From positions 1 through 64,000 of the forward strand of contig NZ_BBOJ01000019.1 of the NCBI RefSeq assembly GCF_000974445.1: a stretch of DNA of 64,000 nt, read 5' to 3'. Origin of the DNA: Lentzea aerocolonigenes. Its GTDB lineage: Bacteria > Actinomycetota > Actinomycetes > Mycobacteriales > Pseudonocardiaceae. Position 1 is the stretch's first letter. Every line of letters starts with the position of its first letter. Under the pieces are notes generated by a model. The model had not been told where the DNA came from. It did no database searches and worked only from the letters and a program-made list of their open reading frames with translations. A program made the translations under genes and the position numbers. Of the stretch, positions 1-8,928 are shown one piece after another.

Positions 1-525
1 GCCTGCACCGCCCTGGAACCCGACCTCACCAAGCTGGCCAACCCCATCCACGGCACCATGCTCGCCCTGCGCTCCATAGCCGAGCGAATCATCGCCCTCA
101 ACCAGCAGATCACCCAGCTCGACAAACACCTCGACCGGCTGGTCACCGCCACCGCCCCGACCCTGGTCCGCCTGCTCGGCATCGGCACCGACGTCGCAGG
201 CCAGCTCCTCGTCACCGCCGGCGACAACCCCGAACGACTCCGCAGCGAAGCCTCCTTCGCCAAACTTTGCGGCGTCGCCCCACTCCCAGCCTCATCCGGA
301 CGAACCGACCGGCACCGCCTCAACAAAGGCGGCGAACGCCAAGCCAACCGCGTCCTGCACGTCGTCGCCGTCGTCCGCCTGCGCTACTGCCCACGCACCC
401 AGGCCTACCTGCAACGACGCACCGAACAAGGCCTCACCAAACGCGACATCCTCCGCTGCCTCAAGCGCTACATCCTCCGCGAAGCACACACAGCGATCAT
501 GAAAGACCTCGCAGCCATCGCTTGA
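1..525 (+). mobile_element. IS110-family transposase, C-terminal part (cut by window edge)
   Basis: Reading frame 1 is open from the first base to a TGA at 523-525, so 174 residues of the C-terminal half are visible and the start lies outside the window. The segment LLGIGTDVAGQLL followed by the FAKLCGVAPLPASSGRT block and KGGERQANRVLH is the Transposase_20 domain of IS110/IS116/IS902 elements. The serine in the SSG motif is the conserved nucleophile region of that domain. The N-terminal DEDD (RuvC-like) domain should lie upstream of position 1. IS110 elements usually lack terminal inverted repeats and none was found in 526-663, so the element's right end cannot be placed. An intact domain with no internal stop suggests the copy may be functional. 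Confidence 0.9.
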
Positions 526-663
526 CATCTATAGGAGCGTCAGGCGTGCCATCAACCCGCAGACGGCGCTGGCCGGTCTTTGATCAGATTGGCGGGGTAA
601 GGGCAGAGCCCCAAGCTTGAAACAGGAACCGGACACGGCGACGCAACCCACCGCACCCCCAAA

Positions 664-3438
664 TCAGCCCAACAACGTAGCCGCCGAAGGATCCGTGATC
701 AACGCAGCAAACGTGTGCCGATCCCCCCACCGCCCAGCAACCCAAGCAAGCGCCCGCGAAAGCCCTTCAGGCGTGTCGGCAGCATGCGGAACCCCATCCG
801 CCATCCACCACTCAACCCGCTGCCCATCAACGAACAACGACTCGTGCACCACAACAACACCATCCGGCAGCGCAACCTCCAACAGTTCGCACGCCATGCG
901 AACCGCCCCCAGGTCCCGCCACTGAACAACCTCACCCACATGATCAGGCGACCCGGAGAACTCCTCAGAAGCCAGCGCCAGATCCAACAGATCCGCCAGC
1001 TCCTCAGACCCGTCCGCAAGCAGCACCCGAGACGCAGGCACCACCCCGAGCAACCAGGGATGGTCCAGCACAACGACATCGTCAGCCGCAGCCACGGCCC
1101 CGGAAAGCACCCGAACCCGCTCAGGCGGCGCGAAATCCCCTTCGGGCAACGCCGCGTACGCCCGCAACACCACGGCGTCAGCGATCACCCGGTCCGATTC
1201 ACCAAGCCGCTCCAACACGAACTCGGCATCATCGTCGTCCCAGATCTCCAACCGGCCCCGGACCCCAGCCGCCCGCAGAACGTGCTCCGGCAGCTCCAAA
1301 TCCGGCACGACATCGAAGAGCCCGTCGAGCAACGACGCCTCTGCCAGCCGGTACTCGCGAGGAGCCTTCCCGGCCAACGACGCGTGCCGGGCGATCCACC
1401 ACCCGGTGTACCCGTCAGGCTCGGCAACAGCCCTCCAGGTGACCGGATCCGAAGCCAGCAACCGCAACGCGGCCGGCCAGTCCGCCACCAGGTCCAGATC
1501 ACGCACGGCCACAACACGCCGAGGCTCGTCCGGCACCGAAGCCCACCAGGCGGACTCGTCCGGCAGATCGTGATCAGGCCCGGCCGGCTCGTCATCGACA
1601 ACGAGCGAGAACGTGTCGACCACACCGACAGCGACCAGGGCAGCCCGCGGATAGGCCTCAGCGATCTCCTTGGACAGCAACGGGAACGCGTCAGCCTCAA
1701 CCACACCGACAAGCGGCGAGTCCGGCATCAGCAGCTCGTCCGCCCGATGCCACTCCCCCGAACCATCGGGCAGCGCCAACGCCCCGAGCCAAGGCTCCTC
1801 GCCCGCCCGAACCCCAGCCCGGTCCACCAGCCGCAGCACGGTCTCGACCAGGTCGAACCCGTCCAGCCCGGCCTCGGCGTCCTCCACGGACCGCGCCACG
1901 GACTCCCGCAGCGCGGGGTCAGCCAGCAGCTCCGAAGCCCCGGCCTCGACAGCACCCAGCCGAACCAGCAACGGATGCACCGCATCCGGATGCACGACCC
2001 GCAGCCCGGGCAACGGCTCGTCCGCGATCAGGGTGGTCCGCGGCCCGGTGACCGTGCGCCCGTCAGCCAACGGCACCGGCAGCGACTGCAGCGCCTCACG
2101 AACGTCCGGATCGACCTCGGCCAACGGCTCGAACGCCGCGTAGACCTCTCGCCACCAGCCCGGATCGCCCGAAACCCCGGCCAGTGCGGCGACCACCTCG
2201 GCCACAGACACCCGCGGAACTTCCAGCGCCGCCAACGCCTTCGCGTGCACCGGTGCCGACAGCTCGGCGTCCAGCAGGCCGGGCAACGCGTCCTCGACCA
2301 GCTCGACGAGCTCCTCCGAGCCGACGTCCAGCACGCGGGCACGCGCTGGCGCGATCCACTCACCCGAGGCCAGCGGCAGCCACGAAGCGGCACGCAACGA
2401 CCGCAGCACGGCGGTGCGCAGCCGGTCGTCCACTTCGGACAGCGGGAAGCCCGGCAGCGGCACCAGCGCGGTCCGCTCCACGGCGGGGACCCGTGCGATC
2501 AGCGACGGGTACAGCTCAGCGGCGGCGTCCAGCACCGACCAGGCGGCGGCGCCCGGCAGGATCCGGCGGCGCGACGGCTCGACCGGCAGGGTCGCGATCA
2601 GGCGGGCCGGCAGGGACAGGCGCTCGTCGGTCGGGGTCGGTGCGTGCAGCACGTCCTCGCCCAGCGGGCCGTCCAGCGGGTACGCCCACGACACCGTCCA
2701 CTGAGGACGGTGCTCGACGCCCTGGACCAGCTCGGCCGGGAGTTCACCGACGGCGCGTTCGACCAGCCAGCGCGACGAGCCGACGGTGACCACGCCGTCC
2801 GCGGTCACGAAGCGCTCCCACGACTGGGAGCCGATCTCGATGCGGCGCAGACCGGGCAGCGCCAGCAGCAGGTCGGGGACCTCGGCGGCCAGGTCGTCCA
2901 GCGAGACGTCGACCTTCAGCGGCAGCCGGACCTCGGTCGTGAAACCGTCCGGCACCGACTCGGCACAGGGCCACACCAGGCGCAGCACCGGCACGTCGCC
3001 ACCGCGCTCGGAAGCGAGCTCCGGCACCTCGGTACGAGTCCGCTCGGCGGAGAACTCCACCCCGCCCGACGTCGACACCACGCGCGGCGCGTCCGACACG
3101 GCCAGGACCGCCGCGAACCCGACACCGAACTGGCCGACCCCGGACTCCTTGGCCGAGGCGCGCAACGACGCCAGCGCCGCGACTCCTGCGGCGGTCAGCG
3201 GTGCGCCGGTGTTCGCGGCACGCAGCTCGCCGTCGACGAGAGTGATCCGCAACACACCCGGCTCGGCACCCGCCGCGTCGGCGGCGTTCTGGGCGAGCTC
3301 GACGAGCAGGCGGTCCCGGTAGCCACCGAGACGAAGATCTTCTTCAGCGTTCGCGTCTTCGCGGAAGCGGGTGGGTGACCCGCGCCACGCGGCGAGGACC
3401 GAGGTGCGCAGGGCCTCGGTGCCGAACGGGTCGGTCAC
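664..3438 (-). CDS. Sacsin-like N-terminal ATPase (GHKL) domain protein
   Basis: Protein of 924 aa. The N-terminal ~200 residues form a GHKL-type ATP-binding fold: LLVELAQNAADAA near residue 45 is the N box, and GQFGVGFAAVLAV is the glycine-rich G2 box, arranged as in Hsp90 and sacsin N-domains. The remaining ~700 residues have no domain I recognise and are rich in Leu/Asp/Glu. The GTG start at 3438 is chosen because its GTGA overlaps the stop of the upstream DUF3027 gene (3435-3437), which implies translational coupling. The frame stays open upstream, but that part is antisense-like Arg/Pro-rich sequence inside DUF3027. Members of this family are usually annotated only as ATP-binding or sacsin-like proteins, and a chaperone-like or regulatory role is inference. 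Confidence 0.82.
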   Translation of the reverse strand: MTDPFGTEALRTSVLAAWRGSPTRFREDANAEEDLRLGGYRDRLLVELAQNAADAAGAEPGVLRITLVDGELRAANTGAPLTAAGVAALASLRASAKESGVGQFGVGFAAVLAVSDAPRVVSTSGGVEFSAERTRTEVPELASERGGDVPVLRLVWPCAESVPDGFTTEVRLPLKVDVSLDDLAAEVPDLLLALPGLRRIEIGSQSWERFVTADGVVTVGSSRWLVERAVGELPAELVQGVEHRPQWTVSWAYPLDGPLGEDVLHAPTPTDERLSLPARLIATLPVEPSRRRILPGAAAWSVLDAAAELYPSLIARVPAVERTALVPLPGFPLSEVDDRLRTAVLRSLRAASWLPLASGEWIAPARARVLDVGSEELVELVEDALPGLLDAELSAPVHAKALAALEVPRVSVAEVVAALAGVSGDPGWWREVYAAFEPLAEVDPDVREALQSLPVPLADGRTVTGPRTTLIADEPLPGLRVVHPDAVHPLLVRLGAVEAGASELLADPALRESVARSVEDAEAGLDGFDLVETVLRLVDRAGVRAGEEPWLGALALPDGSGEWHRADELLMPDSPLVGVVEADAFPLLSKEIAEAYPRAALVAVGVVDTFSLVVDDEPAGPDHDLPDESAWWASVPDEPRRVVAVRDLDLVADWPAALRLLASDPVTWRAVAEPDGYTGWWIARHASLAGKAPREYRLAEASLLDGLFDVVPDLELPEHVLRAAGVRGRLEIWDDDDAEFVLERLGESDRVIADAVVLRAYAALPEGDFAPPERVRVLSGAVAAADDVVVLDHPWLLGVVPASRVLLADGSEELADLLDLALASEEFSGSPDHVGEVVQWRDLGAVRMACELLEVALPDGVVVVHESLFVDGQRVEWWMADGVPHAADTPEGLSRALAWVAGRWGDRHTFAALITDPSAATLLG

Positions 3439-4172
3439 TCCGAGACGTCCAGAACGTCCAGCTGCGCGTCGTCGTAGACCAGATCGGCGACCGGCACCAT
3501 CGGGCTGATGTCGACCTCGGCCTGCGAGTGCGCGCCGCAGCCGTACTCGACGTGCACGACGTGGCCGTCCGCGGGCGAGATCTCGTTCGCGCACACACCG
3601 AACGCGGCGCCGAAGGCACCGGCCACGCGGGTGTAGAAGCCGCACGAGCCGCAGTGCGCGGGGGCGCTGCGGGCCATGTCGGACTTCGGCCCGAAGTCGG
3701 AGGAGACCCAGCGGTCCGCGGCGTCCAGGCGGCCCTCGCGGGACAGCACGCGCGTGCGGCCGAGACCGATCTCCAGCGCGACCTCCTCGACCGCGGGGTC
3801 GTCGGACTGCACGTACGCCTCGACCAGGCGCGGGTCGTCCTCGCGGGGCGGCAGCAGGTCGCCGACGCCGAGGTCGCCGGCGCGGACCCTCTCGCTCCAC
3901 GGCACCCACTCCGGCGCGACCAGGGCGTCCTGACCGGGCAGCAACACGACCTCGCTGATCGACACCGGCGTGCCCTCGCCCGCGTACGCGACGGTCACCG
4001 CCCAGTTCCAGCCGCGGTAGCCCGCGTGCTCGGCCTCGAACAGGTGCGTGACGGAGTACTCGTCCTCGCCGTGCACCCCGACGTGAGCGCCGACGCGTTC
4101 CACACCTGCCTCTTCCTGCGCAGCGGCGCGGGCGAGATCAACGGCGTCGAGGAGCATCTCAGTCGCGGTCAC
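3435..4172 (-). CDS. DUF3027 family protein
   Basis: Protein of 245 aa matching the actinobacterial DUF3027 family (mycobacterial relative Rv0883c, from memory). The C-terminal third has a zinc-ribbon-like cysteine set: CGSC near residue 180, then a lone Cys in FGVCANE, and GCGAH near the end. This suggests a metal site. The start is taken as GTG at 4172 (MTATEML). The frame runs further upstream, but it would then cover the divergent lipoprotein gene. The stop overlaps the GTG of the sacsin-like ATPase gene by four bases, so the two are expected to be made together. Function is unknown. Confidence 0.8.
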   Translation of the reverse strand: MTATEMLLDAVDLARAAAQEEAGVERVGAHVGVHGEDEYSVTHLFEAEHAGYRGWNWAVTVAYAGEGTPVSISEVVLLPGQDALVAPEWVPWSERVRAGDLGVGDLLPPREDDPRLVEAYVQSDDPAVEEVALEIGLGRTRVLSREGRLDAADRWVSSDFGPKSDMARSAPAHCGSCGFYTRVAGAFGAAFGVCANEISPADGHVVHVEYGCGAHSQAEVDISPMVPVADLVYDDAQLDVLDVSE

Positions 4173-4230
4173 GTCGTGAATTGTGCCGCAGGTCTTCGCC
4201 GGGACGAAAACTCGTGCCACCCTCCGTTGG

Positions 4231-4986
4231 GTGCGCTCACCCGTCTGGCTGGTCCTCGTCGCGGTTCTGGCCGCCTGCTCGACCCAGCAAGAAGCAAAAC
4301 CGCAGGTAGAAGTCCTGCAGAAGATCCCGCACGACACAGCGGCCTTCACCCAGGGGCTGGAACTGGTCGACGGCGTCCTCTACGAGGGCACCGGCCTGGT
4401 TGGTCAGTCGTCGATGCGCGCGCTCGACCCGTCGAGCGGGAACGTGCAGAAGAAAGTCGATCTTCCACCGGACTTCTTCGGCGAGGGCATCACGGTCCTC
4501 GGCGACACCATCTGGCAGATCACCTGGCGCAACGGCGTGGCGATCGAACGCGACCGCAAGACGCTGAACGAGGTCCGCCGCGTGAGCTACGAGGGCGAGG
4601 GCTGGGGCATCTGCGACGACGGTCAGCGGCTGATCATGAGCGACGGCAGCGCGAAGCTGACCTTCCGCGACCCGAAGTCGTTCAACGAGACCGGAAACGT
4701 CCAGGTCACCCGCAACGGCCAGCCGCTGACTCAGTTGAACGAGCTGGAGTGCGTCGGCGGCAAGGTGTGGGCGAACGTGTGGAAGACCGACGAGATCGTC
4801 CGCATCGATCCCGCGAACGGTCAGGTGACCAACACCTACGACCTGTCCACGCTCAAGCCGACCGGCGAGAACGTCGACGTCCTCAACGGCATCGCGCACG
4901 TCCCGGGCACCAACGAGTTCCTGGTCACAGGCAAGAACTGGCCGACCATCTTCCGAGTGAGGTTCAACGGAATGGGGCAGGATTAG
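4231..4986 (+). CDS. Glutaminyl-peptide cyclotransferase family lipoprotein
   Basis: Protein of 251 aa from GTG 4231, beginning MRSPVWLVLVAVLAACS, a lipoprotein signal peptide with the lipidated Cys in LAAC. An in-frame GTG at 4183 would add 16 residues, but would leave only 10 bp to the divergent DUF3027 start. The mature part matches the bacterial/plant-type glutamine cyclotransferase family (PF05096), a five-bladed propeller that converts N-terminal Gln to pyroglutamate: FTQGLELVDGVLYEGTGL at the front, then NELECVGGKVWANVW and LNGIAHVPGTNEFLVTGKNWP near the end. It probably acts outside the membrane. The MFS gene starts 3 bp after its stop, so the two are likely co-transcribed. Confidence 0.85.
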   Translation: MRSPVWLVLVAVLAACSTQQEAKPQVEVLQKIPHDTAAFTQGLELVDGVLYEGTGLVGQSSMRALDPSSGNVQKKVDLPPDFFGEGITVLGDTIWQITWRNGVAIERDRKTLNEVRRVSYEGEGWGICDDGQRLIMSDGSAKLTFRDPKSFNETGNVQVTRNGQPLTQLNELECVGGKVWANVWKTDEIVRIDPANGQVTNTYDLSTLKPTGENVDVLNGIAHVPGTNEFLVTGKNWPTIFRVRFNGMGQD

Positions 4987-4989
4987 TGT

Positions 4990-6492
4990 GTGACGGGCGA
5001 CCGCGGGTGGAGTGACGAACCGACTCCGAAGCGCTACCCGTGGCAGGACGACGAGTACCAGCCGCGGGAACGTCGCGGAACCGCGTCCGAACACGGTTTC
5101 CAGCCCCCGCCGCGGCGCCCTCAGAACACCCGGCCGCTGCCGAACGAAGATCAGCAGACGACGCCGACGCCCAAGCCGCCGAAGAAGCTCACGGTCACCC
5201 GCGTCGCGTGGTTCCGCAGCAAGCAGCTCTCGCAGCAGGCGGTCGCGGCGTTCCGGCGCGCGGCCCACGCCGACGGTGCGAAGAAGTCCGGCATGTCGTC
5301 GGTCACCTACGCGGTGATGATGAACTACGCCGCCGACGCGGCGATGGCCGTGGCGCTGGCGAACACGCTGTTCTTCAGCGCGGCCAGTGCGGAGTCCAAG
5401 ACCAAGGTCGCGCTGTACCTGCTGATCACGGTCGCGCCGTTCGCGTTGATCGCACCGGTCATCGGGCCGTTGCTCGACAGGATCCAGCGTGGACGGAGGC
5501 TCGCGCTCGCGGCGTCGTGCGTGCTGCGGATCGTGCTGTCGGTCGTGATGGCGCTGAACTTCGACAACTGGCTGCTGTACCCGGCCGCGCTCGGCAGCAT
5601 GGTGCTGTCCAAGTCGTTCACCGTCCTCAAGTCCGCGATCACCCCGCGCGTGCTGCCGCCGGAGATCACGCTGTCCAAGACCAACGCCAGGATGACGGTC
5701 TTCGGTCTCGCGGCGGGCGCGGTGTTCGGTGCGTTCGCAGCGGGCTTCGCGAAGGTGTTCGGCTCACCGGGCGCACTGTGGTTCACCGCGGCGCTGTGCC
5801 TGGTGAACGCGTGGCTGTGCATGAAGATCCCGTCGTGGGTCGAGGTGACCGAGGGCGAGGTCCCGGCGACGCTGAGGTCCAGGTCCGCCAAGCAACCCAT
5901 GTCGCGGCACATCGTCGTCGCGTTGTGGGGCAACGGTTCCATCCGCATGCTGACCGGTTTCCTCACGCTGTTCGCGGCTTTTGTGGTCCGCGCGGAGACC
6001 GAGGGCGACGCGGTGCGGCAACTGCTGCTGCTCGGCGTGATCGCCGGTGCCGCGGGGGCGGGCAGCTTCCTCGGCAACGCGATCGGCGCGCGCCAGCACT
6101 TCGGCAAACCGGACGAGGTGGTCATCGCCTGCGTCGCCACGGCACTGGTGGCCACGATCGTCGCCGCCGCGCTGCCGGGCCTGGTCACCGCGGCGATCGT
6201 CGGTCTGCTGGGCGCCACGGCGTCGTCGCTCGCGAAGGTCAGCCTGGACGCGGTGATCCAGGACGACCTGCCGGAGGAGTCACGCGCGTCGGCGTTCGGC
6301 CGTTCCGAGACGATCCTGCAGCTCGCGTGGGTCTTCGGCGGTGCGCTCGGCGTGCTGCTGCCCGCGACGTTCTGGGTCGGCTTCCTGGTGCTCGCCGTGC
6401 TGCTCGCGGTGGGCCTGGCGCAGACGTGGATGTACCGCAACGGAACGTCGTTGCACAGGCTCGTCCGCAGGCCGACTCCCGCGACCCCGTAG
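4990..6492 (+). CDS. MFS transporter (Rv0876c-like)
   Basis: Protein of 500 aa with a hydrophilic, Pro/Arg-rich N-terminal tail of ~75 residues, then about 12 hydrophobic segments. The GPLLDRIQRGRRLAL stretch corresponds to the MFS loop 2-3 motif. The GTG start at 4990 follows the cyclotransferase stop by 3 bp. Substrate cannot be told from sequence. In mycobacteria a similar membrane protein (Rv0876c) lies next to a DUF2771 protein (Rv0875c), as it does here, which supports orthology. The DUF2771 lipoprotein follows 10 bp downstream, forming a likely three-gene transcript. Confidence 0.85.
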   Translation: MTGDRGWSDEPTPKRYPWQDDEYQPRERRGTASEHGFQPPPRRPQNTRPLPNEDQQTTPTPKPPKKLTVTRVAWFRSKQLSQQAVAAFRRAAHADGAKKSGMSSVTYAVMMNYAADAAMAVALANTLFFSAASAESKTKVALYLLITVAPFALIAPVIGPLLDRIQRGRRLALAASCVLRIVLSVVMALNFDNWLLYPAALGSMVLSKSFTVLKSAITPRVLPPEITLSKTNARMTVFGLAAGAVFGAFAAGFAKVFGSPGALWFTAALCLVNAWLCMKIPSWVEVTEGEVPATLRSRSAKQPMSRHIVVALWGNGSIRMLTGFLTLFAAFVVRAETEGDAVRQLLLLGVIAGAAGAGSFLGNAIGARQHFGKPDEVVIACVATALVATIVAAALPGLVTAAIVGLLGATASSLAKVSLDAVIQDDLPEESRASAFGRSETILQLAWVFGGALGVLLPATFWVGFLVLAVLLAVGLAQTWMYRNGTSLHRLVRRPTPATP

Positions 6493-6502
6493 GCTGCCTG
6501 AC

Positions 6503-6958
6503 GTGCGTCGACTTGCTTCTGTCCTGGCCGCCAGCGTTCTCGTGCTGACGGGGTGCGCGCTGCCCCGCCACTACCCCGAGGTCACGTTCTACGCGAACGG
6601 CAAGACCATCCGGGTCGAACCGGCGGTCTACTGCGACCTCAACGGCGACAACTGCGCGGAGCGGGGCAAGCCGGCGCGGCTCAAGGTCCCCGCGGGCAAG
6701 GTCGTGCAGATCTCGGTCGACGGCCAGATCGCGAACGGGATCTGGGAAGCCGTGTTCCTCTACCGGGAGGCGAACGGCCAGGAGAGGACCTCGGGCACCA
6801 ACCTGCTCGGCAAGGGCGAGGACTTCACCTACACGCTCGCCCTGCCGAACAAGACCGACCAGCTGCTGGGCATCGAGATCCACGAGGCGGCCGCGGCGGT
6901 CATGCAGACCGGTGAGCCGTTGCTGCGCGGTTTCTGGGCCGTCGAGGTCACCGGCTAA
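6503..6958 (+). CDS. DUF2771 family lipoprotein
   Basis: Protein of 151 aa starting at GTG 6503 (MRRLASVLAASVLVLTGC), with a lipobox LTGC and lipidated Cys18. The mature domain (VTFYANGKTIRVEPAVYCDLNGDNC...) is the DUF2771 family typical of actinobacteria, an immunoglobulin-like exported domain of unknown role. An in-frame extension upstream would lie inside the MFS gene. It is the last gene of the likely operon with the MFS transporter and cyclotransferase. Its stop overlaps the convergent HD-hydrolase gene by 4 bp. Confidence 0.85.
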   Translation: MRRLASVLAASVLVLTGCALPRHYPEVTFYANGKTIRVEPAVYCDLNGDNCAERGKPARLKVPAGKVVQISVDGQIANGIWEAVFLYREANGQERTSGTNLLGKGEDFTYTLALPNKTDQLLGIEIHEAAAAVMQTGEPLLRGFWAVEVTG

Positions 6959-7554
6959 CGCCTGCCGAACGCTTCCCACCACTCGCTGGGAACGATCTTC
7001 AGCGCCGACTCCATCAACGCCTTGCCGGTGTCGGTGACCACCGACGCCCGCATGGTCTGGATGAAGCGGTCCATCTTCGTGACCCCGGCGGCCTGGTACT
7101 CCCTGGCCTGCAACAGCAGTTCGAGCTTGTCCGCGTCACGCGAGCAGCGCGCCTCCGGCGTGAAGTCGTCGCTCTTGGCCGACTCGTGCTCGGCGATCAG
7201 CTGCTCGATGTGCGCGGCGAGAGGCGGCGGCAGGTGCCGGACCTGGTCGGCGGCCACGGCTTCGGGCGGCATCTTCACGTCGAGGTAGAGCTTGCCGACG
7301 TACGGGATGTCGCCGATGCGCGCCTCGGGCACGTCGTGGAACAGGCCGAGCGTCGCCGCCCGGTCCGGGTTCGCCCCCTCCTGCACGGCGATCGCGTACG
7401 CCAGAACGCCCACCCGGAACGAGTGGGCGGCCACCGACTCGGGGTTCTGCACCCCGGCGAACAGCCACCCCGCCCTGGGCAGGCGCTTGAGCTGGCCGAC
7501 CTCGTAGAGGAACTCGACGATCCGATCCGCAGCCAGATGATCCGCTTCAGACAT
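6955..7554 (-). CDS. HD-domain hydrolase (YfbR/HDDC2-like nucleotidase)
   Basis: Protein of 199 aa. The HD metal-binding set is visible: His in SVAAHSFRVG (~residue 41), the HD pair in LFHDVPEARIGD (~72-73) and Asp in CSRDADKLELL (~140). The spacing and the E-A-R-I-G-D-I-P sequence match YfbR/HDDC2-type 5'-deoxynucleotidases, which dephosphorylate deoxynucleoside monophosphates using a divalent metal. Cytosolic, with no signal peptide. It is convergent with the DUF2771 gene and sits 13 bp downstream of the cold-shock gene on the same strand, so it may be read through from it. Confidence 0.82.
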   Translation of the reverse strand: MSEADHLAADRIVEFLYEVGQLKRLPRAGWLFAGVQNPESVAAHSFRVGVLAYAIAVQEGANPDRAATLGLFHDVPEARIGDIPYVGKLYLDVKMPPEAVAADQVRHLPPPLAAHIEQLIAEHESAKSDDFTPEARCSRDADKLELLLQAREYQAAGVTKMDRFIQTMRASVVTDTGKALMESALKIVPSEWWEAFGRR

Positions 7555-7567
7555 GCGGACGATCTTT

Positions 7568-7969
7568 TTACGGATCGAGGTCCCGCGCCACCGCCCGGAC
7601 GACCTCGGCGACGAGCTTCATGCTCTTCTTGTCCGACGGGTAGCGGCCGCGGCGCAGGTCGGGCTGCACCTTGTTCTCCAGCAGCTTGATCATGTCCTCG
7701 ATCAGGCCGTGCAGCTCCTCCGCGGGACGGCGGCGCGCTTCGGCGACCGACGGCTGCGGGTCGATCAGGCGCACCGACAGCGCCTGCGGACCACGACGGC
7801 CTTCCGCCATGCCGAACTCGATGCGCTGACCGGCCTTCAAACCGGTGACGCCGGGGGGCAGCGCGGCTTTGCGGACGTAGACGTCCTCGCCACCGTCCTG
7901 GGTGACGAACCCGAAGCCCTTCTCCGTGTCGTACCACTTGACCTTGCCGGTCGGCACCGCGCTCACCAT
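7568..7969 (-). CDS. Cold-shock domain protein with C-terminal extension (CspB-like)
   Basis: Protein of 133 aa. Residues ~7-70 are a cold-shock domain: GKVKWYDTEKGFGFV carries the RNP1 motif, and the RNP2 position reads DVYVRK instead of the usual VFVHY. A further ~65 charged, helical residues follow, which is typical of the longer actinobacterial CspB type but not of 67-residue CspA. It should bind single-stranded RNA/DNA as a cold or stress chaperone. The start is ATG 7969; a GTG four codons in (PTGKVKW) is the alternative. A cspB also lies in this gene neighbourhood in mycobacteria. Confidence 0.88.
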   Translation of the reverse strand: MVSAVPTGKVKWYDTEKGFGFVTQDGGEDVYVRKAALPPGVTGLKAGQRIEFGMAEGRRGPQALSVRLIDPQPSVAEARRRPAEELHGLIEDMIKLLENKVQPDLRRGRYPSDKKSMKLVAEVVRAVARDLDP

Positions 7970-8083
7970 TCCCTAGCTTGAAGCACAACGAACGCGCCCG
8001 TGGGCGCACCCAGGACGCGTCCCACCAGACTAGCGAGAAGACCAGGCGGAAGGCACCTCCGTTAGCGCGACTACCCTGCCGGT

Positions 8084-8287
8084 ATGACCGCTCCGAAGTT
8101 GATGCCGCTGGCCATCGGCCTGTTCGCCGTGGGCGTACTGGCGATCATCGCGGTCTTCGTGCTCTTCGCCACGGGCCACAGCGACCTGCCGGTGTGGCTG
8201 AACGTGATCGCGACCTACCTGCCGGCCGTCGGCCTGGGTCTCGGAATCATCGCGGTGATCAGGAAAGCACGCCAGAAGAGGTCCTGA
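8084..8287 (+). CDS. Small two-helix membrane protein
   Basis: Protein of 67 aa with two hydrophobic segments (~residues 6-29 and 38-60), a short acidic loop (GHSDLPVW) between them and a basic tail RKARQKRS, so both ends are probably cytoplasmic. No family recognised. The ATG follows a plausible leader in the divergent gap from the cold-shock gene. The last 29 bp overlap the 3' end of the convergent HAD gene. Strong hydrophobic patterning makes it likely to be real. Confidence 0.65.
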   Translation: MTAPKLMPLAIGLFAVGVLAIIAVFVLFATGHSDLPVWLNVIATYLPAVGLGLGIIAVIRKARQKRS

Positions 8288-8876
8288 GCCACTCCGGGAA
8301 CTCCCGCAGGTCCTCCAGGACGACCGCGGCACCCGCCCCGGCGAGCTCCTCACGCGAGCAGGGCCCTGTCACCACGCCGACGCCCAGCGCACCGGCCGCC
8401 GCGGCCCCGCGCATGTCGCCGATGTGATCACCGACGTAGATCGCGGCGCCGTGCAGCTTCAGCGACTCGGCCTTGCCCGTCGACCACAGCTCGCCGTAGA
8501 GGTGGTCGACCTCCCAGCCCAGCGCTTCCAGGTGCAGCGCGGCGTTCTTGCGGTACTTGCCCGTCACGACCATGGTCTGGCCGCCGAGCTCCCGCACGCA
8601 CTGCAACGCGGCGGCCGCGCCGGGCAGCGCGACCGTCGCCGGGATCACGACGTCCGGGTAGAGCGCGCGGAAGAGCGACACCATGTCCGGGACCTCGTCC
8701 TCCGGCACGCCCATCTCGCGGTAGATCATGTCGAGGGGCGGGCCCAGGTTCGCCGCGAAGTGCTCGCCGTCGAGCTGATGGCCGGTGCGCGCGCCCACCT
8801 CGTTCATCACGGCCGCCATGCCGGGTCTCGGGTCGATGAGGGTCATGTCGAGGTCGAAGCCCACGGTGAACGGCAC
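8259..8876 (-). CDS. HAD-family phosphatase (Gph/PGP-like)
   Basis: Protein of 205 aa from GTG 8876 (MPFTVGFDLDMTLIDP). HAD motif I is D8-L-D10-M-T, motif II is VVTGKYRKN (Thr), and motif IV is GDHIGDMRGA. The cap region lies between motifs I and II, as in subclass I phosphoglycolate-phosphatase-like enzymes. The substrate is unknown. The frame extends upstream past 8876, but that part would overlap the divergent tetR operator and start, so the later start is preferred. It faces the TetR gene across a 52-bp gap that holds a palindromic site, so TetR may control it. Confidence 0.82.
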   Translation of the reverse strand: MPFTVGFDLDMTLIDPRPGMAAVMNEVGARTGHQLDGEHFAANLGPPLDMIYREMGVPEDEVPDMVSLFRALYPDVVIPATVALPGAAAALQCVRELGGQTMVVTGKYRKNAALHLEALGWEVDHLYGELWSTGKAESLKLHGAAIYVGDHIGDMRGAAAAGALGVGVVTGPCSREELAGAGAAVVLEDLREFPEWLRTSSGVLS

Positions 8877-8893
8877 AGAAATCAACTCTACGT

Positions 8894-8920
8894 CTTTACA
8901 AAAGCTGTAACTGTGTAAAG
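8894..8920. promoter_or_regulatory. Candidate TetR operator (three half-sites)
   Basis: CTTTACA (8894-8900) and TGTAAAG (8914-8920) form a 7-bp inverted repeat. Inside it TTACA-N5-TGTAA (8896-8910) forms a second perfect one, so three half-sites are present. It lies between the divergent HAD and tetR genes and abuts the tetR ribosome-binding site. An autoregulatory operator is inferred from position and symmetry. Confidence 0.55.
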
Positions 8921-8928
8921 GTGGGAGC

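Noticed and set aside
715..3378. Long plus-strand frame opposite the sacsin-like ATPase gene
   Set aside because: Arg/Pro/Gln-rich, no motif, explained by GC-rich codon positions of the minus-strand gene.
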